Notes under the pieces: generated by a model | The model's database searches: none | The model's input: the letters and a program-made list of their open reading frames with translations, nothing else | What the model was told of the DNA's origin: nothing | Position numbers and translations under genes: made by a program | NCBI GenBank assembly: GCA_011317545.1 | Contig: WUJK01000006.1 | Location: 868,001 to 932,000 of the forward strand | Reading direction: 5' to 3' | Length of the DNA stretch: 64,000 nt | Source: Coniella vitis | Taxonomy: Eukaryota; Ascomycota; Sordariomycetes; Diaporthales; Schizoparmaceae | In this document: positions 32,768-43,716 of the stretch, in pieces | Layout: each line of letters starts with the position of its first letter | Numbering within the stretch: position 1 is the stretch's first letter

Positions 32768-34096
32768 ATGGAGTCTCTTCCTGTAGAGCTGGTGCGGCTC
32801 GTGTACGAATACTGCGACTTGGATAGCGTTAAGGCTCTACGCCTGCAGTCCCGATTGTTTGGGGATGTCGGCATCGACTACCTGATTGGCGAGCAGGTCG
32901 ATATTCTCGGCTGGACCATTTCGAAGTTGCATTCTATTTCTACGCATCAACACCTCAAGAGTCGAGTCGAGTCTGTCACGCTCAATTTTACCGAAGTCGA
33001 CGAGTACACCACAAGACATGCCTCGTTTTTGCAACACTATCTGGAGGAGCCCGAAGAACGAAACGCCCGGTTGACTGAGTCTTGGGCGCAGTATTTCGAG
33101 GCCAAGAAACGCCAAACAGCGTCACCTTCATTTGACAGCCAGCCCGAGCTGGTGTGTGAGTCGTTCAGGAACCTGCCCAACTTGAGAAACCTCGAAGTTA
33201 CATTTACAAAGTGTCCCTTTCGCATCGATGTCCTGGAGCAGGTCTTCAAGGACGTGCCAGGCTGCAGAAAGATGGACCGGGAAAAGTCAACCAAGAACTT
33301 GGCCGTCATTGCTTCGGCACTCAAGGAAGCGTCCCTCTCGTCCCTCACCATCGATCGTTTCCCGCTGGAAATATTGAGGCTACCAGATGAGCGTCGGCGC
33401 TGGTTTGACTGTGTTTCAACACCGTTTTCCCAGCTGTCTACCTTGAACCTGACCATCGACCCGTCGGCTTTGAGGTTACCGGCACAGCGGTTCAAGGCTA
33501 TCAAAGGTCTAGGCAGCCTCCTTCGCTGCGCCACCAACGTCACCAATCTCAGCTTGACATTCCACAACTACAGCATGCCCAAGCACAAGTTTATCATCTG
33601 GTTCGACACTCTCCTCGAAGGCTACAGCTTTGAAAGGCTTAGTGACCTCAAGCTGGAGGGCATCTCATGCGCCGAAGAAGATTTACGAGACTTTATCCTT
33701 CGCCATGCATCCACGCTAGAACGATTGCGTCTCGGTGGACGAGGCCTGGCAAAGGCTTATGAAAGCGGACTAGGTGGAATACACCTATGTCGGGGAACTT
33801 TCAGAGGCTTGTTTGCCTCCTTGCGAAACAGACTTCCCAAACTGGAACGCGTGCACCTTGAGGGCGACTTTGAATGTGTTAGTGTCGAGCGGCCGTCGAA
33901 CGAAGCATATAGCTTCCGCGGAGTCACAGACGACAACTGGAAGGACATGGCCGACGAATATCGAGCGAGGTGGGCCGTAGCAGCTACGGGACGGGGAATG
34001 CGAGACTGCCTCGACTTTGAGCGATATCTCTTGCAAGGCGGCAGATACCCTGGCTCTGCTGCAGCCTCGCCAGCTGTTGTTGCACCCGCACAGTAG
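32768..34096 (+). CDS. F-box-like / leucine-rich-repeat-like protein
   Basis: Uncharacterised fungal protein of 442 residues, single exon. The start MESLPVELVRLVYEYCDLDS resembles a short F-box (LPxEL...I...L) that would recruit Skp1. The rest contains repeated leucine-rich strands: LRNLEVTFTKCPF, LSSLTIDRFPLEIL, LSTLNLTIDP, VTNLSLTFHNYS, LSDLKLEGISC, LERLRLGGRG and LERVHLEGDF, spaced as in irregular LRR arrays of fungal F-box proteins. Ends with a low-complexity Ala/Pro tail. I chose the ATG at 32768 since the 80 upstream open codons are C/T-rich leader. Substrate and role are unknown. Confidence 0.72.
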   Translation: MESLPVELVRLVYEYCDLDSVKALRLQSRLFGDVGIDYLIGEQVDILGWTISKLHSISTHQHLKSRVESVTLNFTEVDEYTTRHASFLQHYLEEPEERNARLTESWAQYFEAKKRQTASPSFDSQPELVCESFRNLPNLRNLEVTFTKCPFRIDVLEQVFKDVPGCRKMDREKSTKNLAVIASALKEASLSSLTIDRFPLEILRLPDERRRWFDCVSTPFSQLSTLNLTIDPSALRLPAQRFKAIKGLGSLLRCATNVTNLSLTFHNYSMPKHKFIIWFDTLLEGYSFERLSDLKLEGISCAEEDLRDFILRHASTLERLRLGGRGLAKAYESGLGGIHLCRGTFRGLFASLRNRLPKLERVHLEGDFECVSVERPSNEAYSFRGVTDDNWKDMADEYRARWAVAATGRGMRDCLDFERYLLQGGRYPGSAAASPAVVAPAQ

Positions 34097-35415
34097 TCGA
34101 CGATGGCCGGGAGAAAGAGAATGCTTCAAGGGTCGATCTTTTTCTCATTTTTTTTCTCCAAAAATTCTTTTTTGACTAACCGACAAGAAGAAAAGTTATG
34201 TTTTCTTCGCCTTTTCAGATTTAGATGTCCAGCTCAAGCTGCGTTACGGGGTCTTTTTTTTTTTTTTTTCATGCTCTTCTTGGTGTACCGGAGTAGATTT
34301 TGCAGCGGGGAATGCACAGTCGGAGTTTTGTCTGCTCTTTTAACAACATAGAAACTACAAGCCGTCATGGCGCCGCCACCAGATATGTACACTGAAATTT
34401 AATAACACGAGAACTAAGAATGATGAAACTGATCATATTTACTGTTTGGTTGCCAGTCTTGTCCCTTGTTATTGTAGCTTTGAACTTGGCCATCGTCACG
34501 GAATTACCATGTACATACCTCAACCTACAGTCCAGCAAAACAAACAAGCAGACGGACGGACGGATGAGGCTGAGTAACCCCGGGAATCACATGGCGTATG
34601 ATTTCAAATCTCTGTTTCAGTTGACGTTGACGTACATACCGCTCTTGAATGTTTACCGATTCTTGTAATTCTTGGATGCCCTGATGCCCTCCCCATCTTG
34701 AGTCGGTCTTTTTTTTTTTTTTTTTTTTTACTATAGGTGTTGAAATAGCAAGAGGGGTTGGACTCTTCAGTGTTAGATCATTCTGCAGGGTCCAAGTTAT
34801 GCAGACTCTCCACCCAGCCAGCCAGCCAGCGTGCTGCCTGACTGCCAAGCTGCCAAGTCCAATCCGGCAAGGAAATCCACAACAAGACTATAAGTCATCA
34901 TTAGAGCATTCTTGGAAGAGCCCAGGTATTAGCTGAATATACGCCTATGCTGCTGTGCAACGAATCTACTTATGTTTTGCCACTCGATTCCTACTCTATG
35001 TGGTAAAACTGTAGTAAACCTGTTTGATGCAACCTGGAGTCACTTGTGCGAGCAAACAACAAGCAAGGAAGAACTCGAAAACCGGGAATAGTGTCACTTT
35101 GGCGCTGAAACGGAGACGTCATCAGGTGCGCTCAGGATTGACATGACATACATAGTACGTTTGCCGCAGCTTGATACATAAAGTATGAGATGGATATGTA
35201 GATGGAGGGAGGGGGTGGCATCTGAGGGTCTTGTCGGGCATATAACAGGATATATAGGTTTCTCTTTTGCTTTATTGCTTGATTCCTCTTCCCTACAGAG
35301 ATTCTTTTAAATCCACAATACACGTTAGTATCGAGAATCACCATTTTTTTTTTTTTTGGAACATCCCATCGCTTTGTCATCCATTGCCTGGTCGTTGGCT
35401 AAAGTCCAAATTAAA
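34097..35415. other. Intergenic region with long T-tracts
   Basis: This 1.3 kb stretch separates two tandem plus-strand genes. It has T-tracts at about 34254-34269, 34709-34729 and 35345-35357, plus a CCAGCCAGCCAGCCAG run near 34815. No coding sequence is supported. Confidence 0.4.
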
Positions 35416-36523
35416 ATGGAGCCCATTTACCAGTACCTCGTCTCTCTGCTCGTCGTCGTCATCCTCGCTGCGGCGAGTTGGTATGGCTATGAAGAGGGTT
35501 ACATGGATCCTTTGATCGAAAAGGTCGGGTAGGTGCTTACATGATCTTTCTCAGTCCATATATGCACAGTTCCCATCAAGACGAAACTTTCGGCTTCTCT
35601 GGCGCAGCGAATTCTTCAAAGGATTCGACCCCCCCCCCTTCTCCGGAACGCGCGAAAGTTGAGGAAGGTGCACGGTGTCGTGAACCCCACTTGACATCGC
35701 TGACTACTTTATGCACTTCACTTGGGCTCCGGATGCTTTTGTCTGTGCTGTTGGTTGTGTTCGCTTGTGGGATGCGATGAATGAGAACCGGGGGGCAACG
35801 TTGGGCTCTCTCTCTCTCTCTCTTTTGCTTTATTGGGCTTGAACCGAAACGATGCAGCGTGCATTTTCCCCACGCGTCTCGCTGGCGGCTTTTCATGCAC
35901 TGCACCTCACCTTGCCTGGTGTTCAAGACAACGGAGACGCGGTGCATTATTGATGATAGGGTGCTAACAATTCTGGACTATCACAGCGTGTTCATGATGA
36001 AGGCCCAAGCCGAGGCGGAGGCGAAGAAGTTGCAGGCCCAAGGGATGAAGAGGGGCGAAGACTTTGTGGATTGTAAGTCTTGTTTACTATTGGTATTTTC
36101 CATTTTTTCCCCTTTTTAGCTTTCTTCTGGTCTTCTATTTCGCTATCCTTGTTTATGATTCGCCGTTTTCCTCCTTTTTGTTCCAGGCCTCCAGAGTGAA
36201 GAGCTCCTTGCCGGAGATCTCGGGAAGTTTTCATCTATACATGATTGGACGACCCTCTTTCTCTTCTTCTTCTTCTTTCTTTTTGGCCTTTTTTTCGTTC
36301 TTGTTTGCCCACTGTGTACACGGTATGATGACATCTGGCAAAGGCCGGCAAGGGAGGGAGGAGGGGAAATCTTACCACTCGCTTCTTGTGTGAAATGTGA
36401 GATGTGAGTATCACTGACACGTACATCAAATCAATGTGTGCAGCTGAACTCAAGGGCAACAAGAAGGCTGAGGATCTGGTGGCCGGTGTCGGCTTACTCG
36501 GGGGACTCAAGAAGAGCCTGTGA
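35416..36523 (+). CDS. Small single-pass membrane protein, uncharacterised
   Basis: Predicted 92-residue protein from three exons: 35416-35528, 35987-36072 and 36444-36523. Junctions keep frame (EKVG|VFMMKAQ and EDFVD|SELKGNKK). The N-terminus MEPIYQYLVSLLVVVILAAA is a hydrophobic segment of about 20 residues ending before WYGYEEGY. Next comes an Ala/Glu/Lys helix (MMKAQAEAEAKKLQAQGMKR) and a Gly/Leu tail ending LLGGLKKSL. The two introns (458 and 371 nt) are long for this genome and together exceed the coding length. Branch sites GCTAAC and CACTGAC precede the acceptors. I recall similar short proteins in other ascomycetes but no function. The spliced model is inferred from frame and composition. 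Confidence 0.68.
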
Positions 36524-39500
36524 ATACCGCCGCCCAGTGAATGGACGGACGGACGACAAAAACGACAAACGAATGAAATGTATGACGAATGCATATGCGT
36601 TTCCTCGGCTATGGGGGAGAGGTATGGGGGAGAGAAAAAAGCTGCGCAAGCTCTACGGAAGCTCCACAGGGGGTCTACTGTTTATTTTTTCTTTCTAAAA
36701 AGAAAAGGTTTGGCAAACCCCGTGGGATGATGATACTGGGCAGATATCAAATGAGAATAATGACATCAACATTATTGATGGCGAGAATCAAGTGGTGACC
36801 ATAACAACGACAACAACAAAACAGAGCGTCCCCGTCCCCGTCCCTGACCCGCCAGCGGAGGCAACATACCTCACGACGCCACACTCTCACAAGACTGTAC
36901 ATGTTTATCGACAAATGCTACAAGCCTTTCCAGCCCTAGCATGGCGATGAGAACATGTCGAAAAAAGGGAAAAAGGGTTTTGTTATTGTTTAAGAAATGC
37001 TGAACTAGGGGTCTGAACCGGGAGCAAGGCACACAGCACATATTATGTATACATATTGAACATGTTTTGTTTCGGGGCAGTGGGGGAAAAGACACATATA
37101 TGCAAAATAAACGTTTACCTTCTCTCGGATGGCTGCTGATTATACCCTCTCTCTATATATATCTCCTATTTTACTCAAGGGTTTTCCACCCTCTCCACGT
37201 ATGCGAGATACCATTTTCAGCGTGTAGTAACTCGTAACAACTACTATCATTATATCAATAAGTGAGAGAAATTGTTTGCTGCCCGTGCTACTTGACCACC
37301 TTGCCGAAGCACGACACCATGCGGGATGGGATAGGGATAAGAAATGAGTTCAACGATGGCATCAGTAAATGGGATGAAATGGAAGAACACCGCCAAGGGG
37401 CTGGGTTATCCGGCTCTGTTTTTTTTTTGTGTTGTTGTTTGCTCAAGTACATATTAACATTCCAATAAAGCCCTTGCACCGACGGCTAAGCCAGCTGTCA
37501 TAGTAAGTCCTGTAAGTGTATCGTGTGTGTAACCATACAAGATCATACATAGTATTGCAGCTGAGGATGAGATGAACGGTTCCAGGGAGGATGTCAGGAG
37601 TTCGGGGTTGTTTGTTTCTTGTATGGAACGGGTACAATGCAAGGTACTTACAGCCTCTGGTATGTTATTCTGTACTATGTAATACTTCCATTACACTACG
37701 TATAAAACTGAGGCTGGAATGGTATTCTCAGCGAGCGACCACGGTTCTGGAAAATCCTCGTTCATTATCATGTAATACTTTGCAACATACGGAGGCTGGC
37801 GCTCCAAACCCACTCTTTTCGAGACTTTCAAAAGATCGAGCGTGGCTGTGTAAACACATCCACAGTCCGTGAGGTTTTGTACTTTCTCTGTCTGTCGTTT
37901 TGTCTTTTCCTTTTGTCTTTGCTTGCCGCCTCGCCGCGCAAGCCCCCCGTTTGGAACCCCGGCCCCCATACTATGTGGCACACGGTACACATACTCACGG
38001 CATATTAGCATTCCCGAAAATAGGTAATGGGGCCATGGACCATGAACCCGAGCGTGCATTCGTCGGGAGTTGCTGCCACAGAGGGATGGGCCGGGCTCCC
38101 GAGATTGGGCGAGATTGGGGGCACTATATACATAGCACACTTTGGAGAGAAGAGTGGGAGCGGCTGCAGTGCATTACATACTGTGTCCACGTTTGCGAGG
38201 TCCTGCAATGTGCATCATACACTAATACATGCACGGGGAGTAAAAGACAGCGATTGCCGTACAGCACGGATTGGTAACTTGCGGACAAATTGCAAATGAA
38301 CCAGAGAAAAGGAAGAAGCAAAATGGTGAAGGAGAAGAAAGGGGAGGGGAAAAAAAGCAATACAATGCCGCCCAAACAAACACCCAAGACAAGTACCACC
38401 CAGTGAGCCTTCCAGGCGGGCAGCACATGTTCTAGCGGGTTCTCAAATAGTGGAATAGCACTGACAAGAAGGAACCCCCGACCACCTAGGCCTGGCCAAG
38501 CCGGTAGCATAGTACTATCCACAGGGCACTCATGTCGTTAGTAATAGTGACGTGCATGCAGGCATCAAGAGGCCCCACTGCCCCGATATGAGACGACGCG
38601 CAAAAAGGCTGCGCTCACAGTTGGGGGCAGCCCAAGATTGCAGCCGTAATTGCAGGCGGACGGAGCAGGAACCCAGGACAAGCCTTGAGGAATGCAGGCA
38701 GTTTCAGAGAAGCGCCTCGCTCTGCAAGCTGCTTCTGCCTGTGTGCAGGCTGGCCTGTGCTGGGCCTGGGCCGGCGGGCCTGGCTGGCTGGGCAACTGGG
38801 CAAACCTTCGATCCAGTGCAATCCGCAGTGTGGTTGACGGCATTCTCCAGATCTCGGGGAGGGCAGGGGTGCGACAAGTATGTACTATGACTCTGTGAGT
38901 AAAGCAACGCAATGAAGCCCATCTCACATGCTGCTCTTCAATTTGCTGCTGCTCTCTCCTCCCCCTTGCTGAGCTGGTGTGCTGGCTGGGAAGCGTGGGA
39001 AAAGTGTGTACTATGCAATATCAAAAGACCCGCGACAGCCCCCGTTCCTCGTTGCCTCTGGCTCTTGCCTCTGTCCTGAAGCTGTGCCCGGGTTGTCGTT
39101 GCCTTCTTACGTGCTGCTGCTGCTGCTGCTCCTGCTGCTGCTCCTCACTTTCCCTAGCGACCGCTGCTAGCTGCAGCCCGTCGTCACTCTTACCACCCGG
39201 CCAAACCAACCAAAAAACCAGCCACTGCAGCCCACTGCAGCCCCCGCCGCCGCCCCCTCCCTTGTGCCCAATTCTCCCCTCTCACCCACACGCTGCAGTG
39301 GCACGATACGGATAAGCAGCTCGACACCCTCTTTACAGGACCTGCACAAGGCCCTTGTGCAGCAAAGCGACAGCAACGCGTGCGACCCGCCAGGGGAACC
39401 TGCTCTTTGACACGAGACGATCGACGTCAGCCGACAGGCACCACCTGCACTTTGCCCTTGCGCCAGGGAAAGCCAAGGCTGCGTGTGGGCTGCTTGCACC

Positions 39501-40719
39501 CGAACTCTATTCCAGTTCCAGTTCGAGAAGCAGCACCTCAAGGAACAAATTCTCGCCTCGCCTCAAAGCCAGCCAGCCCAACGACTCGCTCGCTCGCTCG
39601 CCCGCCCGCCCGCTCCTCGAACCATCCATCCAGCATTCATTTCCTCCATGACTACCGCGTCCATGCCCAGCATCGGCCTAGATAACACAAGTGCCACCAG
39701 CCGAACCAGCCAGCGCCCACTAATTTAGTCATTCCTCAACCTCTGCCAGCAGCCAACCACCGGCCTTACCGCTCGCAGCCGGTGGCTGCCCATCCTAAAG
39801 CTTCTCCCCTGGTTGGCGCTGCTCTTTTCTCGACCCAGCAAGCCGCTTCCGACCGATCCTCGAAGCAATTACAAAAAAAAAAAAAGAAAAGAAAAAAAAA
39901 AGAGGCCGGTCTGATTCTTCTCGCTAGCGTCAGCCTACGTCAACATCCCGCTCTTGGATCGTCGTCGTCCTCTTTTCGTCCGTCCCGTCTCTTGCACCTG
40001 TTCTAGACGAAGCTTAATTGATTCCCATCTGCAGGATTTAAGAGTCCTCCTCCTCTCTACCAACTCATCCCTCCGTGTCCACTAGGCGACGGGTGTCGAA
40101 GCCTGCAGCTAATATACAAAACGCGGACGCTGCCCCTGGCTTAATTTCCGTCTCCACGCACGCAGACTGCCTTTCAACTTGCACGCGCACGCAACCCACC
40201 CACATCCCAACGCAACTGCAGCGCTGCGCCGCACGCCTGCAAGCAATCCTTTTCTAGGCTTTGTCGCTTTCTGGTGGTGGTTGTGCTGCTGCCGCCCTGG
40301 GCCTCGCCTCGGGAACTAAACGTCTACCGGATCGCACTAGCACCAACGTCAAAGTTTCGACCCAAAAGTCATCAATTCGCATCACCCCGGTGGCGTTGCG
40401 GGGGAGCCGCCAGTGTCTTCGCTTATCCTCCGCGGCCCCGACAGCGCCCCAAACGGTGCAACCTGCCTTTGTAACTCTCTTCTGCAGTCTGCCCTGTCAC
40501 AACGGCCTATGCCTGCGCGCCTCTAATCTGCTTCGCCAGCATTGGGGTCCTAAACAAGCGCCAGTCAAGGCTCGGACGATCTTTTTTCGAACGCTGTCGA
40601 TTTCCGCATACACAACCCACTCCTACTTGCTTTCCCAACTGCTTCCTTTTCTCTCCCACACCTTTTGATCGGGTTCATGGCCTGCAAAGCCTAGGTCGCC
40701 TCGGACACGATCCGCCATC
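36524..40719. other. 4.2 kb gene-free region upstream of the SYLF gene
   Basis: No supported gene on either strand. From about 39100 to 40719 the plus strand is C/T-rich with GCT-type triplet runs (39115-39145) and an A-tract (39870-39901), consistent with a long leader for the SYLF gene. GTAC-rich words occur near 37672, 38507, 38880 and 39006. Short ORFs are low-complexity. Confidence 0.4.
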
Positions 40720-43006
40720 ATGCAGCGCTTTTCTGCCCTTTGGGCAGCGTGGGAAAAACCACGGAGAGGCTCAGCATCCACCACTTGCTCTGCGCCCACA
40801 GAAGCACCACCAGCAGACTCCCGCCCCGCCTCAACCATTGCCCGCCGCCATGTTCGTGAGGATTACTGGCCTACGAGCCTCGACAAGGAGACTGAAAAGG
40901 CGGCGCGTATTCTCCACTCCTTTTGCAGTACGTTTAACTTCCCTAGTGTGTTTATCTCGGGCGATTTCAAGAAGCATGTGTTTTTTCTGGGTTTCAATTG
41001 GTCGATGTGCATGGCATAGGCTCAAGAGACATGGTGCGCTAACGCACCCCACAGCTGAAGGCTATATAAATCATACCGATGAGCTTACTGGGACGCCGCG
41101 CTCTTCGCTGTCGGCAGTCCAGGCCAGAAAAAAGATTCCCCCAAGGATAGTCCAGCACGCCGTCGGTCTTGCGGTTTTCTCTTGCATGAGATCCGGACTC
41201 TGGAAGAGTGGCAGCGGTGGGAGTGGCATCCTTATTGCCCGCAAGTCGGATGGAAGTTGGAGTCCGCCTTCTGGCCTGCTTCTCCACACAGCTGCACTTG
41301 GCTTCGTTATTGGAGTCGACGTCTACGACTGCGTCTTGGTCATTAATTCCATGGAACAATTGGAGAAGTTCTATCAGCCGAGCACGATTCTTGGGGCCGA
41401 AGTCGGATTAGCCGTCGGACCAGTCATGGCAGCTGGCCACACGGAGCAGGAGCCCACGAGCCCGATATACTCGAACCACGAAACGTGTACCTACGTCAAG
41501 GCCAGAGGCGAGCACCGAGCCGTCAGCATCGACGGATCAATTGTCACCGAACGCGTGACCGAAAATCACAGGTTCTACGGTCGTGATGTATCGATACATG
41601 ACATTCTTGCAGGGCATGTTCCGCATAAAGAGCTCGCGGACTTGGATATGCTCTACGAGGTCATCAAAGCCGCAGAAGGAAGGGTTGACTTTAATGCTCC
41701 CATGCTGGAGAAGCTTGCATCGCAGCCGGCGCCAGGCGATGCTATAATTGAGAACCCGAGGGCAACGCTCATGCCCATGTCACCAGGCATACCCTTGTTT
41801 GGCGTTCCAGATGTCGAGGACCCAGATCCATTCGGTGTCAAGGCACTTGAAATGGCTGGGCTTGAAATTAGGGAGGCAGGCACCAGACTGCGTCCTGCCA
41901 GCAGTAATTTCGAGTTCAATCCCAGCCCGAACAGTCCCCTGTTTGGCCAGTTCAACCACCGTCAGAGCTCAGACGCCTTTATTACCCAGAGCAACAGAGC
42001 TAGTTACATGTCCAACAGGTCAAACAAGACAAGTCTCAGCCGCATGACAGACGCTCACACACAGACAACAGTCGATACCCGTGGTACTACGCCCACATCC
42101 GACGATGGCCGCGACACTGGCTTTGTGGACAGATTACCGGTCGTGCTGGAGCCCGTGGAGGTTGATTACACCAAAGTGGACGACAGCGCCGTTAAGCGAT
42201 GGAGCCAGGAGGACAAGGCTGATATTGAATCAGTGAGTGTTGGCGCTGCCACCGAGGACGCAGACAAGGAGCTTGCGGGTGTTCTCGTCGACGAGCGAGA
42301 CGAAGACGCCGACGACGAGGATGACGAGTCCGATGATGAAGTGAGCATGGCTTCCATTGATGACGACGAGATGGATGATGACGATGAAGAGGAGCCGGTC
42401 GTATATGAAGTCTACGAGGCCAAAGCGATTCAGCCAGCTCGCACCGCCATCATGCCGTCCCAGGTCACGCAAATCACCCACGCCAAGGGAGCGCTTGTGA
42501 CTATTCCCAAGCGCATTGCGCCGCCGGTACCGCTTAGGAGCCCGGCCAGATCTAGCAGAGATGATTTTAGCGAAATCCCCGCGCGAAGTCCCCTCAGAGA
42601 TTCATACCAGTCCAGCAGATCCATGCAATCTGGGTCCGGTGTCGACTTTGCGAACATGGACCAGATCGTGAGCTCGACAGAACCTGCAGTCACTGCCCAT
42701 ATTACACCAGCGAGCCCAGTGGAGCACGACACTGAGACTGTGGTAGAGGAAGAGAGCCACTCGTCTGAGGAGGGGCACCACGATATGGCCATTCTTGATA
42801 GAGTCATTGAAAGCCGCCTGAGTATGGACGACATGCCCAAAACACCTTCCACTTTGCAGACCTCAGGACAGACATCTTCTGGGGATGAGAGAGAACCTCA
42901 AACACCCAAAGCCGTCGAGGAGGATATTACTGTTACACAAGACGTCATGGCGGAAAAGTTTGCCAGCGAGGAGGCCAGGAGAAGCCTAGTCGTCGATTCT
43001 AATTGA
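40720..43006 (+). CDS. SYLF (Ysc84-type) domain protein with long acidic tail
   Basis: The SYLF domain binds phosphoinositides and, in yeast Ysc84/Lsb3-type proteins, actin at endocytic patches. Exons are 40720-40927 and 41055-43006; the junction reads HSFC|TEGYINH and gives 719 residues. The SYLF block spans about 95-285: IPPRIVQHAVGLAVFSCMRS, WKSGSGGSGILIARK, GSWSPPSGLLLHTAALGF, GVDVYDCVLVINS and LGAEVGLAVGPVM. No SH3 domain follows. Instead, residues beyond about 330 are disordered and acidic (DERDEDADDEDDESDDEVSM), with proline- and serine-rich stretches (VPLRSPARSSRDD). This filamentous-fungal architecture differs from yeast Ysc84. The domain is certain; a link to endocytosis is inferred. 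Confidence 0.88.
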
Positions 43007-43716
43007 TAGGAGCACCGGTGGCGAACGAACCAAGACGTGAAGGAAACATTGGGTTGGGAATTGGTTGCATTTTTTGGCTCAAACGGGCGATTTCAGCTTC
43101 GTTTTGGGATGGCTGCCATGATGGCAATGGGCTCTGATGCCGGCGTTGGTGTTTGGGTGGCAATGCAAGGGCTGCTACAAGAGTCAAAACATATGACTGC
43201 CATGGAATCTCTGATAAAAAGGGACTGTGGTTAGCGGTGGGCAGTGGTTTATGTGTAATGTTTTATGTTTTTTCTTTTCTTTTAATTCTTTTCTCTTTTT
43301 TTATATTTTGCATCGCTATAGGGCATTGAGTCTATGCTTTTTGGTAGCCGGATATTATACCCCAAGACATTTCTTATTTCTCAAGAACCATTCAAAATAC
43401 TCAACACATGTAATGTCACGTATTTAATATAGATACGTGTTGTATTTTAATGAGGTATTATCATTTCAAAGGTAAGGTCGGTGCAAGTTTGTAGGTGCTG
43501 CTGCAGTACGTGGCCCGCCTGCCGCGTCAGGGTTCGGGTTATTGCAAAACGTTAGCTGGAGCTTCCAGGCCCAACTCCAAAATTGCCAGGCTAGTCAGTG
43601 AGTTTACTAAAAGGCAAGCGCGACGCGACGGAAACGATAAGTGTGAACCAGCTCGAGCTCGGAGTTGCGACACACACCAGCACCGATTTCACACTTCCGC
43701 CCACACCACAAACACC
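43007..43716. other. Intergenic region between the SYLF and Arp9 genes
   Basis: About 710 bp between tandem plus-strand genes. The T-rich stretch near 43260-43310 may be SYLF 3' sequence. No other feature is supported. Confidence 0.4.

Noticed and set aside
40838..41054. N-terminal extension of the SYLF ORF through intron 1
   Set aside because: It reads the antisense-like frame of exon 1 and intron 1; the splice 40927/41055 joins conserved sequence in frame.
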